Source: Paracentrotus lividus (lineage: Eukaryota > Echinodermata > Echinoidea > Camarodonta > Echinidae). From it: a stretch of DNA of 64,000 bases. The notes under the pieces were generated by a model, which was not told where the DNA came from, searched no databases, and saw only the letters and a program-made list of their open reading frames with translations. Position 1 is the stretch's first letter. Each line of letters opens with the position of its first letter. The stretch lies in the NCBI GenBank assembly GCA_940671915.1, contig CALNVZ010003434.1, positions 3,008,719-3,072,718 of the forward strand, given 5' to 3'. The translations under genes and the position numbers were made by a program. This document shows positions 1 to 13,200 of this stretch, in pieces.

Positions 1-1250
1 GTCCAAAGATTGCGAGGAGGGATGGACTAAATGTTGTGTAGAAGCCAAGGAAGGGCTAACCTGTGTGGAGGTGGCTAGCTGTATGGGTGATGGCCTGGTC
101 GCTGCTGAAGCAAATGATCCTAGGAAGGGCTGGGGTAGCATGGTATGAGGCAGTCCAATGTAGCTTGAAGGGTGTGTAAAGAGAAGAGAAGCACCAGCAG
201 TAGCAGGAGACTGCAGAGCAATAGGTGGAATGAACTGACTATGTCCTGTATGAGACATGACAGGGAGAGTCTGTGTGATGACTGATGCTGTCATCAAACT
301 TGCTGAGCTTGATGATCCTGCGGTTGTGGTACCAAGGACACTTGTAGCAAGAGGATTGGAAAGGATAGGGGTTGTTAGCGGAGAGGCTGTGATCACCGAT
401 GGAGCAGTATGCCCCGCAGGGAGTGTCACTAAGCTTGGAGCAGGGGGCATTGTTCCTGATCCGTTCGATATGACAGTCTTATGGGTGCTGGTGGTTTGAA
501 TGACTGAAGGTTGAGCAAGGAGGGAGTTGATTCCTACTGTAACCACTGGTTTGCTTGGTCCTATCACACCCTGAGTGGTTGGGTTAAAACCCAACCTTAG
601 GGACTGAGTGGTCATGATTCGTGGAAGAAGCTGATGAGGAGTCTGGAGTGGGGTCTGAATGACGGGAAGCTGAGACACAGAGAGCTGCCGCCTGACAGGT
701 TGCCTGACAACAGGCTGCTTGCCTAACAGCTGACTCACTGTCTGTCTAGTCACACTTCCAGCCAGTGCTCCCGACGACTGACTCACAACAATGGGTGTCT
801 CCATCCTGGTCAGGGGCGATATCTGACTGGCAACACTCTGCAGAACTGTGGACACTTTGTCCTGGCTCATTTGCATGTATGTGGTCCTTTGTGGTGGAAT
901 GGCACTTGTTGCCAAGGATGGAGCAGATCCATGCCTTGCAAGGATGTTCTCAGAATGTTTCTGTTTATGCCTTGGAAGATCAGAAGGCGGCTGTGCATCT
1001 CTCATGGTGGTAAATCTCAACATGGCTTCATTAGCTGAGCGGCTGAGACCCATGGGATGAGAGGTGGTGTTGGGGTACTGGGGCGTCTCCTTGATAGCTC
1101 CTTGGAAACTAGCGAAGGCCTGCTGATAGGAGGTGGAGACTCCAGGAAGTGAATAGGACGGATGGATGAGATGAGATGATGACACAGGTTGATGAAGAGG
1201 AGACTGAGAGCGTGAGTGAGCACATGACTTCCTTTCCTCTTCTTCTGCTT
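1..1250 (-). CDS. MNT: MNT exon 6, C-terminal low-complexity region (partial)
   Basis: An open frame without a stop runs from an acceptor (ttgcag at 1256-1251) to the window edge, about 416 codons. It starts in phase 1, and its first two bases AA complete a Glu codon begun in exon 5. It opens with an acidic run (EAEEEER), then becomes rich in Ser, Thr, Gln, Pro, Val and Leu with few charged residues. This resembles the long unstructured C-terminal half of vertebrate MNT. No domain is recognisable in it. The stop codon and 3' UTR lie outside the window. The shorter frames on either strand here are overlaps of this exon. Confidence 0.85.
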
Positions 1251-4200
1251 CTGCAATAGTACAAAAGAAATGCAATTAACATAAAGTTCGTAAAAACATC
1301 TTCAATATCTCTATGGATTTGAATCTATACATCCACATTTTGAAGTCACTCTCTCAGTTTCTTATTTTACCATGAATTCATCCCAAAACCCATTAGATCA
1401 TAAAAACAAGTACACACAGGTGGTTGGTTAAAGCTGGTGCATAGTTTTTTGGGAAGGGAAATTTTAATTTGGATTCACAGTAAGATAATACAAAAGATAG
1501 AATCCTAAAACTGTAATAAAGAAAATTAAATTACTTGAAATCTTGTTTTGGTGTCTTTATTCCACAATATAAGTATAAAACGTTATAAGACGGGGACCCG
1601 ACTTGTTTCAATGGTCACACAGAGCTTACGTGGAAAACCAATGGGATTCTCTTGTGTGGGTGATACACACAGATCGTTACGCACCATTCACCCCGTAACC
1701 TTCAGCGTGAGGTCGTTGCAGCAGAGGTCTAAACGGCGGTTGCATTGTGTTAATCTCAAATATATTTTCACTGAAATTCACCAGAAATCATGAAAGGAAT
1801 ATCACAAGATCTCTCACATACATGTATATCTTTTAGTGCAATGTGGACAACATGAGACTATATTTGATCGGCTTTATGCCAATTCTTTTTTTGTTACCAA
1901 AATTATACACCAGGTTTAATGATATGAACATAAAGTAGAGGCAAGAAGGTACACTTGTAAGACCAAGCGGATAAAATCACAAAATTGTACAGTGGATGGA
2001 TTGTATTAAACAAAGTATGAGAAACCATGTGACACCAACCCCTAAAGGCAATGAAAAGCTTCGTGCTTTGAACACGACCAGAGGGCATTCAGTTCTGGCA
2101 CATTAAAAAACCCAAGTTTTAGTGACTTCAAGAACTACAAAGAGATGCAATGTGGTTTTATCAAGGTCTCAAATCAGAGTCTTACCTGATGCAGTCGATG
2201 TTGAAGCTTGGTCATCGTCCACCTCATCCTTCTTGTCATCCACCATCACATCCACATCTTTCTCCTCAACGACGACAAGCCTTTCCTCATCATCATCTTC
2301 CTCATTATCCTCAATATCCTCCTGGTGGCCTAGTAGTGGTAGCTTAATTGGTTTGCCAATGGTCATGCCATTCTTAATCTTCAGCAAGTCCAATCTCTGT
2401 TGAGCCTCGATCTTCTGCCGCACCAGACGGTCAAGCTCATGCTCCAGATCTCGCTCTTTGCGTGTCAGCACCTAAAGCAACGAATGAACATCGCAAAAGT
2501 AAAAGCATTGGGTAGACTACTAAGTAACTGCTAACAGTAGACTGGCATTTCCCTTTTTTTAAAACATTTCTTTAGTGGGTGAACAGTCGTTCTATTTTGC
2601 AACACTGCTATAGACTAGTTATTTACACTCATTTTGCAACATGCGTCCTGACTTTGTGACAGGAAAAGATATTTCATTGAAGAGAAGAGGGATATTAATT
2701 AATTTAAAAGTTTGTTGGCTGTTGTGAAACATCGAAAGATGGTATCTGACCAGTGGAGACTACTCCCAGACTCCCGCTATGAATCAGTCATATTAGTCTG
2801 AATAGTCTCGGAGATGTCTCCGCAAATGGAATAATCTCATAAATATAAACATGTTCGATTTTCCCGCGACTCATGAGACGTCGCAGAGACTACACTTGCA
2901 TTTTTTATATGATGGTTAAGAAACGGTGCGGTGTCAAAAGCTACATTGTACATACCTGGATGAACCTGAGGGCACCCCGTAAGATGCTGAGATTGGATGT
3001 CTTTGACTTCTTATCCTCCATGTTAGGAACAGCATTACGCAGATTCTCAAAGCACTCCTTCAAATGCGCCCGTCTGGAGAATCAATGCAAAAAATTAATC
3101 TAATCTCATCAAATCATTGATCACTAAATTACAATAAATCTGATTTTAAGCCATTGAATTAGGCCCGGTAATTATGAAAAAAAAGGCAGGATAGAAGTAC
3201 TTAGGCAACAGTCTTTCCGTGATGTGGGGACATTTCTAGTTTTCTTCTTTTTATTTTATATGAATGTCAAATTCCTATTATATTTTGGGATTAAAGTTCA
3301 TCTGAGAAATCAGTGCATTTAGGTATGCAGACTAGACCTTGATTTTACCTTAAGATGTTGCTTCCTTATACAAGAAACTGATGAAAAATAATTGATAAAT
3401 GCACTATTTATGTAACAAAGATATAAACAAGAAGAAATAAAGTAGCTCTAATATTCTTGAAATCAACTTACCTATTTTTCTCCAACTTATTATGTACTTC
3501 TCTGATACCAGCCCTGAGGAGATAAGGGGAAAAAAATAGAACAAAATTATGCAAATGGCAAAAATAATGATTTTCCTTTTTCCTTTTTTTTTCATTTTAC
3601 ATCACAAATAAGCTCATGTTAGCCTTTATTTTCTTCTTTTTTCCCCACAATATACATGTATTTGTATGAAATAAAAGTATTTGACAGGATAACAATTAGA
3701 TCAATTGTAGAAAAATAAGAAAATAAAATGTACAAGAAAGAAAGGTGGTAACGTGCAAAATTATTTCAAGGGCAGGACATTATATTTTTGCATAATAGAA
3801 TATGAATGCAATTAATTTTCAAATCCATGGATAATTCCTCAAGGCGAATCAGTTTTTTTTCAAAATTCTTAGGCAACATAATTTATGCAATCACGCTGCC
3901 TGTAACTTATCAATCCAAAGAGACACAATATCATAGAGATTGAACTACTTTGAGATTCACCTCAATGTATCTAAAAAAAATATATAAATCTGTTCTCGGT
4001 TCATTTTTTCCATGTGAGCTTGAAGCCATACAATGAAGCAATTAAGTTCAGAATAATTTCCCAGACAAAACAAAATAATCATCCCAGGTTACATGTTCAT
4101 AACTTCATTTGGACATTCCCCATCCCACCCCCCCCCCAAAAAAAAAAATCTACTCATTTTCAATGAACTTCTATCTTTAAAACCTTTGTACAATGTAAGT

Positions 4201-7200
4201 GTATGAATAATAGTAAAATATTGAAAATGTTAAGTTAACTGACATTTTCCCATTGAAATTTCATGTCCATTTCATAAGAAAATCATTAAGAAGATATATT
4301 AAATGGGAATTATCCCCTCAGAGAAATTTGGCTTCAGTGAATGGAGACAAACCCCCAAAACATATAGATAAAAGTTTCAGAAAAATCAGGCAATGAATAA
4401 GAGAGATATGAATTTTTAGATTTTGAGATCACTTATGATATGGAGATCCTCCAATTGGCAACGCGACCATAATGTGTGATGTAATGTAGGGAGATCTTTC
4501 CCATATCTATTGTACACATTGTACTAAAATCCTCTTTTTTTCTCGTTTCTAAAGGGAGAATAAAGAATCTTTTTATGGGAGGACATGTAAATATCTGAAA
4601 GTCATAATATATCACGAAAAGAAAAGCTGTTCTATCATTAGAATGAAAATAAAGAGACATTTTGAATAGTTTTTGTGCACACCATATGTGGAGTTCTCCC
4701 TTTGTGACATCACAAATGGTGATTGCGTTGCCAATGGAAGATTTGCTATGTCATCAGAGATCTCAATATTCAAATACTCATAACTTTCTTATCATTTATC
4801 CGATTTTCACCAAATCTTCACTAATGTGCTTATTTGATTTTTCTGCATCCAGTGAGCCAACTATCTACAAAGGGACAATTCTCCTTTAAGAAGATCCAAA
4901 ACAGGAACCAAACAAATCATCTGACAAGACTCATTCCGTATCATTGTTCTGCCCTATCTGCCTGTCATTTGTCTAGCGTTGACATCTTGTCACACTAGCA
5001 ATGAACAACATACAGTGGGTCAGGACTTGGTATGACTGGGATTACATGTATTAATAGATTTTGTGCAGTAAAGGAGCTCCTGTGCAACAGAGAGAATGGG
5101 TCTTAACAGGAAATGCAACTTCCTCTGATTATTCGCACACCAACCACAAAGACTTGACACTACCGTAGTACGGGGAATTACACCATTACACCAACTCGTG
5201 ACTGCCTCAAACACGCACTTACAAAACTGTATACAACAAGAGGTGGCTGGTAAATTATTCTGTTGGCTTCTGATTCTATATTACTGGGTTAACCTAGTTA
5301 AAGGGATGGACTTTCAAAAACAAGAGCAATTATATCAAGATTAATAAAATTATATTGTTCCAACAGAAAAGCAAACTACTGAAATTTTCAGATCAAATGG
5401 AAGTCATTTACTACCTTAAAACAGTGTAACAAACAATGCCAAGCATACAGCCGAACACCAGTTCCCTCTGCTGATAGTTCACCAGGCCGCAAGGGACGAG
5501 GGACTATACAACAGGAAATGGGTGTGTGGAAAAGCACATGGTTTTATAAACCATCCGGTGTTGGTTTATAAATTTTGAAGTAATGAAAATCATTGATATC
5601 TCGAAGGTAAAGCAAGCAATTAGCTTGCAATTTTGAAGAGATACCAGACTGACCTAAACTTGTGTTTATATAATTAGGCCAAAAAAAAAAATTGTTTGGT
5701 TGTCCTCGACCGACCGACCCTCTGAAAACGGCCCGACCCGACCAACCTCTTTTTTTTTTTTTTTTTTTTTTTTTCACCCAAACGCCGAAAATACAACAGC
5801 TCATATTTATTTGTATATATTTTTCATAAAACAGTATTATAACATGTGTTATTTTTCCATGCAGTCCCATTTTACATAACCTCAATAAAACGTAAAAGTG
5901 ATCTCAAAAATGGAAGTCATTCGTTTCTTTGTTTTTCTTTTTTTTCAATGGGAGGAAAAAAAACAAACAAACAAAACAAAAAAAAACAACCCGACCGACC
6001 GACCCGATTTTTGAAAAAAGGCATTCATTGGACAACCAAACAATTTTTTTTTTTGGCCTTATGTAGGCAAAATAAGCTAAATCGAATAAATGTGATTTGA
6101 ATATCATTCAATGTTACTGCATCCCTTTAAAGGTTATCAAAGAAATTTACTATTAACCTTGCCTCATATTTAACGGCAAGAATGAATTATACAACAAGAA
6201 ATGCAAATGAATGTGTCTTGAGTATAAAAATCTACAAAACTAGAACAATAATGGTACATACATTGCACAAAAAATTAAAGTTTTGATGCTGAGCTTTCAA
6301 TTTGAAAATCAGTACAATTCGCGAAAGTTTCACACCACGAAAAAAAGGTCATCAGTCTCAAGCATGAAAGTACTTACATACAGGTCTCACATACATGTAT
6401 GTTTCTGGTTTTGCAGTACATGCATACTTTTTATTATCCAATTTGATTTGCTAAAGGGATGCATAATAGGATCTTTTAAAATAATGAAATCTTTCAAAGT
6501 ACACATATTCTACAAAATAGAAATAGTTTTGAGATCCAAAAGAGTTGTGAGATAATGAAAAGCAACACGACATATTTCGCAAAGTTTGAGACATTTGCAT
6601 AAAAATGAAAACCAGCTAAATAATAAAATGGACAAATGAAAGGAAATGGGAACTAAAAGAAAATTGGTTGAAATACATCACACCTTTTATCCTTGCCACT
6701 GCCATCATTAGCTGAGTCATTGGAGTCGCTCTTTCAATTTTTACCAGATCTGCTTTCATTATTGTGTTTGGAGACTCCTTAGGTGACATTGGTCTCTCCC
6801 CTGCAACCCACTGGTTATGACTCACAATCTGATGGACCAGACGAGGGCTAATGTTCCCATGGTGGCTTCCTGGGCTACTCCCCCTTCCTCTGGGACTAGT
6901 CACATTGGTAAGAGTTGTGTACTTGCTGCTTCCATGGGATTCAGCTAGCTTGAGAAGGTCCATTGCCTGACTCTGTCCCACCATACGTGGTGACGCCGCG
7001 GCTGATGATGGTGCAGTCGGTGACAGCAAGGGTTGAGGCTGCACCGGTGATGGTTGTGTCAGTGGAGATTGTGTCTGTGGCAGCTGTGTGTGTGGCGGCT
7101 GTGTCTGTGGTGGCTGTGTCTGTGGAAGGGTTGAGGGTGGCGTCGCCCGCATCGGCGGGGCCACATAGCGTGGTTGTGGTTGTTGGCTCTCCGCTTGCTG

Positions 7201-10200
7201 ATGGTGAGCGGGTGCTTGTAGACTAGGATGTTGCTGAACATGCTGGGGCAACAGTTGTTGGTGCTGCGATGGATGAAGATGGTGTTGTGGGTGATGTTGT
7301 ACCGGGTGTTGTACCGGGTGTTGCTGGAGGTGATGTCGAGGTACGTGTGTGTACAGGTGGTAGGAGGCTGGAGGATTTGTGGCAGGATGATGCGCTGGAG
7401 CATGTTGGATTATGGAAGAAGCAGATACAGGGATACTGGGGGTGGTTGTAGGTGTGGCCTGAGAGCTAGGTGAGATGATATGTTGTGTAGTTGGTGGCTG
7501 ATATTGGTTGACTGGCAGTGTATCACTGTATCTCAACCCAGGGGATTTGGTCTTAGCACGTTTAGGGGGTGGTGATCCAGTCAACTGCTTCTCAAGAATG
7601 GAAGGTGCATATGAACTGGCACCCTTTGGCCCTCCAGAGTCAACCTCATCTTTTCCTGTGTACGAAATACAACAACACATGTTTAAAAAAAATATATATA
7701 TTGTGTGAACTTTTAAAAATCTTGAACCTTCACTTTATATTCAGGGATGAAAAAGTGTCCCTTTTTACTCTTTCTCAAAAATTAAAAAGGTAATTCAATA
7801 TCAGTGCATATATGCAGAAACAGCCTGCCGTATTTGGACGCCAAGTCAAATCCTGATGACCATACCATTGCATGCATAACACTAACATGTTCAATCTTGA
7901 TGCCCTGCATAATTTTTTTTTTTTTTTTTTTTTTTAAATTAGTGAGCTCTGAAAAAAAAAAATCAAATTGCTGGGATATCACAGCGTACTTACTACTTGA
8001 TGAATAGCAATGGAATGACATCACAAAATCCTGACAGAGTTTGTACTGACAATGTCAACTTTTGAAAAATGAGAAATTGAAAAATTTCAATTGAAAAAGA
8101 AAATGAGATTCCATCGGGATTCAATCACAAGACTTCCTGATTGCTAGTACATGACCAGTGTTGTGAAAGATATGAAGTTGTGAACTATAACCACTCCAAG
8201 AACATGTCCAACACAATAATTGTTGACAGCTGGGCATGCCAGAAAACTCAGTAAGGTGAGTTTGATATAGGCCACTCAAATTAAAATTTGACTTTGAGGC
8301 TGCTATGATGAAAACGGTTGGCCTGCTTTCACTAGATACCTTTATAAAAAAAAATTATATTATCAAATTCTGGCTTCGTGTACCAGTTACTTTGTACCCC
8401 TCAATTTACAAATAATCCTTCTCTGAGCAATGCTACCCAAGTAATTAAGGCCATGTGCAGGAGAAACACCCCCACAAAAGAGACTAATGATATGCATACA
8501 CCCACGTAAATGCTCAAAGATCAATATCAATATGTGCACATTATCGGCCTTTTCATCTCTAACTTAAAATGCAGAATAATTAAGCATTAATACATCACAA
8601 AATGCAATGCGTTTTGCGGTAGCCTACATGTAATGCTGAAAAACATACATCTTCAATTCAATCACTTAAAGGGGAAGTTCACCCTGGAATTTTATTGGTC
8701 TTAAAAAATGCAGAAAAATAAAAGAAAAATATGAGTGAACGTTTGGGGAAAATCGACCAAAATATGATGAAGTTATGAATATTCAAAGTTTTGATTCTGT
8801 GACATCACGCGAGCAGATCTCCTATGTGTTATGTAGTGTAAATTCCATAAAATGTCATTTTTTTCAGAAGAAAATAATTATGTCACCTGTGCGGTCGATA
8901 TACCATCAAACATATGTTCATATACATGACTATATCAAATTGACCCATTCCTTTATCAAGAACCATGACAAAAAGACAAATTTATGAAATTTACATACAC
9001 AACCAATGGGAGAGCTGCTCGCACGTGACGTAACAGAATCAAAACTTAACATATTCATAACTTCGCTATTTTTTGGTCGATTTTCTTCAAACTTTCACTA
9101 ATATTTTTCTATTATTTTTCTTCATTTTTTAAGACCAATAAAATTCCAGGGTGAACTTCCCCTTTAAGGAGAACAGTTCACTATGTTGTTGTAATTTATG
9201 GATGTTTCTTTCCTGTGGATATAGTAATTAGGTACATTCAAACAGTTGACCTGATATTGAAGAATGAACTTTAATATTTGAAATTCAGTTAGCAAACATA
9301 ATTTCTTGTTTTTTGCAAAGCCTAGCGCAAGCTTTAAGGTTGTCAAGAACAACCTGTGTTAATAAAGTATGCATAAAATTATTCTATTGTAACCCTGCTA
9401 TTGCTCATGAATGGGCCATTCCACGGCAAGTGGTCCTGAGCACCAAAAAATAAAATTGCCATATGGATGCCCAAATGTGGCTTTTTTTTTTAGATAAATA
9501 CCCACAAATTCATATTCCAAAACTGATTTCGCATAATTATTACCGCTACCAAATATATGTGTTTCAGAGTATACTGTCTGTTAAGGAGGGGAAATAATTT
9601 GAATTTAAAGAAAAATTTGATAAAACCACAATATGATTAATCTGACTACAATATTGATTCTTTTAACTTTAAATATTCATCAACATTTAGTTATTTTAAT
9701 CAAATCCATGTCATATTTTAACAGGAGAAATGCAACTTTTTGAAAAAAATTGTTAACAAAAAACCTCATCTCAAGATGTAACTTACGTAACGCAAAAACA
9801 TCAAAAAGTTTTATCACTCAAAAATTACTTGAATAGAATTTAGTTATGGTTCATTTCTAAAGCTAGTGTATTATGCTAAATATCATTGTGAAAAATCATA
9901 ACATTTAAGTCATGTCTTCATGGCATAGTGTCACTGCAAAAGTGTGTAACTTACGTAACGTTACGTAAGTTACACAGCTAGTTAAGTAAGTTACATCAGT
10001 GTAATCAGTGATAATTGTGTTTAACTTTCTGAAACTTGACAGAAAGTTTAAAGTATATCAATTCAAGTGCATTATAATTCAAATTTTATAGCAAAAATGA
10101 AGCTTAAAAAAATCATTAAAATGTTCAAAATCCCACAAAATTATGTACATGTGGGACTACACTTGAATTTGATTGCTTATGATGCAAATATTTTAAAAAC

Positions 10201-13200
10201 TAAAGAAGATAAAGCATTAAATTTGTCAGTTTTGGTTTCTTATGATGTCATTCTACAAAATTAATCATAAATTAAGTCAAACAATTGGATAGTAGATATT
10301 TTTTTCATTGAATTTTCAGACACCGTAACTTACGTAACACTCATGTGTAACTTACGTAACAGGGAAGATGGACTCATATAAAAAATATGGGTGATAGGAT
10401 CTTCCTAATTACAACTGAAAAATGTAGTTCTATGTCTTCCCTCTTGATTTTTAATGAAAATTAGTCAGGAGAACTAAGCACTTCACAGAACTTTCGAATT
10501 TCCAAAAAAAGGTTGATGATCCCACTTTCTCTGACGTAACTTACGTAATGCTCGAAAATTGATTGACATTTTTTATTTCAAGCCAAGTGAGCTTATTTTT
10601 GTTTCTTAAATTTGAGAGCATATGGAAAGGATCTACCATAATAGGATTTGAACTTCCAATGCAGTTTATTAAGAAGAGGACAGACCTTTTATGTCAATAT
10701 TTTTCTCTGAAACGTAACTTACGTAACGTGGAATGACCCGAATATTATCTATGGTCGTGTGTTATGAACTCGCCACCCAAATAGGGTGGTGCTGTTACGC
10801 TTTTTGCTATTTTTCAGCATTCATTTGTCAATATTTTCCAAAGTAAGAAGGTTTATGTAACAAATTTGATCTCATTTTGAAGCTATGTTACTGTGCTAGC
10901 TCCCTGTGAAGTTTCATTGTTCTACATGTAGGTAACATTCTGGTGGAGTTACAATGGTTTAAGTTTGGGACAGTAGGGGTGGTGCTGGAAGCGGCGCCGC
11001 TTCTGGCGGCGCCGCCTGTACAAAGTCAATGGGAAATTTCACATTTTGTGGTTGATTTGGGGAAAACCTGAATTTCTCTGCCAAATTTTGGCTTATGACT
11101 GTGAATGTGGTACCAAACTGCAGCTTATAAACTGCTTTATACCATGAAATCACTTAACAATAGGTTTGATATTATAATAGTACCCAGGAAGACTGAATAA
11201 TTGGTATTTGACCTAAAAATGGCAATATGCCTCCTGTACAAAGTCATTGGGAGTTAGATATATTGTAGTACCATTGGGAAAACAGCAATATCTCTGCCAA
11301 ATTTTAGCCTATGATTGTGAATTTAGCACCGAATTGAAGCTTTTAAACTGCTTCATACTATCATATCACTTTAACAATATATATGTTTGATGGTGCAACA
11401 GTACTAGGCAGGATCCAACCCCCTCATGAATGGTTCTTGAGTTTAAGCGATAACGAGCAGCGGACGTACGGACAGACGAACGACGGACGTACGGACGGAC
11501 GTACAGAACGTACGGACGACGACACCGAAAACTGATTGCCTCGGCACCCCTTCAGGTGGCGAGCATAAAATTGACAAATGAAAGGAAATGGGACTAAAAG
11601 AAAATTGGTTGAAATACATACACACCTTTATCCTTGCCACTGCCATCATTAGCTGATCATTGGAGTCGCTCTTCACCAGACTGCTTATATGGTTTGGAGA
11701 CTCCTTAGGTGACATTGGCTCTCCCCGCAACCCACTGGTATGACTCACAATCTGATGGACCAGACGAGGGCTAATGTTCCCATGGTGGCTTCCTGGGCTA
11801 CTCCCCCTTCCTCTGGGACTAGTCACATTGGTAAGAGTTGTGTACTTGCTGCTTCCATGGGATTCAGCTAGCTTGAGAAGGTCCATTGCCTGACTCTGTC
11901 CACCATACGGTGGTGACGCCGGCGGCTGATGATGGTGCAGTCGGTGACAGCAAGGGTTGAGGCTGCACCGGTGATGGTTGTGTCAGTGGAGATTGTGTCT
12001 GTGGCAGCTGTGTGTGTGGCGGCTGTGTCTGTGGTGGCTGTGTCTGTGGAAGGGTTGAGGGTGGCGTCGCCCGCATCGGCGGGGCCACATAGCGTGGTTG
12101 TGGTTGTTGGCTCTCCGCTTGCTGATGGTGAGCGGGTGCTTGTAGACTAGGATGTTGCTGAACATGCTGGGGCAACAGTTGTTGGTGCTGCGATGGATGA
12201 AGATGGTGTGTGGGTGATGTTGTACCGGGTGTTGTACCGGGTTGCTGGAGGTGATGTCGAGGTACGTGTGTGTACAGGTGGTAGGAGGCTGGAGGATTTG
12301 TGGCAGGATGATGCGCTGGAGCATGTTGGATTATGGAAGAAGCAGATACAGGGATACTGGGGGTGGTTGTAGGTGTGGCCTGAGAGCTAGTTGAGATGAT
12401 AATGTTGTGTAGTTGGTGGTTGATATTGTTGACTGGCAGTGTATCACTGTATCTCAACCCAGGGGATTTGGTCTTAGCACGTTTAGGGGGTGGTGATCAG
12501 TCAACTGCTTCTCAAGAATGGAAGGTGCATATGAACTGGCACCCTTTGGCCTCCAGAGTCAACTCATCTTTTCCTGTGTACGAAATAACAACAACATGTT
12601 TTAAAAATATATATGTGTGAACTTTTAAAAATCTTGAACCTTCACTTTATATTCAGGATAAAAAAGTGTCTTTTTTTACTCTTTCTCAAAAATTAAAAGG
12701 TAATTCAATATCAGTGCATATATGCAGAAACAGCCTGCCGATTTGGACGCCAAGTCAAATCCTGATGACCATACCATTGCAGCATAACACTAACATGTTC
12801 AATCTTGATCGATGCCTGCATAATTTTTTTTTTTTTTTAAATTAGTGAGCTCTGAAAAAAAAATCAATTGCTGGGATATCAGCGTACTTACTACTTGATG
12901 AAAGCAATGGAATGACATCACAAAATCCTGACAGAGTTTGTACTGACAATGTCAACTTTTGAAAAATGAAGAATTGAAAAATTTCAATTGAAAAAGAAAA
13001 TGAGATTCCATCGGGATTCAACACAAGACTTCCTGATGCTAGTACATGACCAGTGTTGTGAAAGATAGAAGTTGTGAACTATAACCACTCCAAGAACATG
13101 TCCAACACAATAATTGTTGACAGCTGGGCATGCCAGAAAACTCAGTAAGGTGAGTTTGATATAGGCCACTCAAATTAAAATTTGACTTTGAGGCTGCTAT

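Larger units (their letters stand above)
3514..6683 (-). other. MNT intron 2 with fold-back elements
   Basis: This 3.2-kb intron carries two TTAA-flanked fold-back elements (4303-4885 and 5302-6126, listed separately). The rest (3514-4298, 4890-5297 and 6131-6683) is AT-rich with short homopolymers, including a C/A run near 4128-4148. I see no further exon. Confidence 0.55.
6624..11440. repeat. Assembly segment a (blocks D-K)
   Basis: This stretch recurs almost base for base at 11570-15476 (block D) and, for 11139-11440, at 23672-23960 (block K). Differences are mostly single-base indels plus a few clean insertions. It holds MNT exon 2 and the downstream part of intron 1. It is the better-preserved copy of exon 2, although one two-base frame conflict remains. 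Confidence 0.85.

Noticed and set aside
1548-1793. 81-codon plus-strand frame in a CpG-richer intron patch
   Set aside because: No family resemblance, no splice context and antisense to MNT intron 5. It may be an old repeat.
2122-2403. Plus-strand Ser-rich frame
   Set aside because: It is the complement of the acidic part of MNT exon 5, which has splice sites, phase and family match.
6963-7226. Plus-strand Val/Ala-rich frame, and its copy at 11929-12150
   Set aside because: It is antisense to the PQTQP repeat of MNT exon 2.
11626-12573. True exon duplication in MNT
   Set aside because: The duplication includes kilobases of intron with evenly spread single-base indels and a gap placeholder, which fits an assembly or haplotype copy better than a tandem exon.
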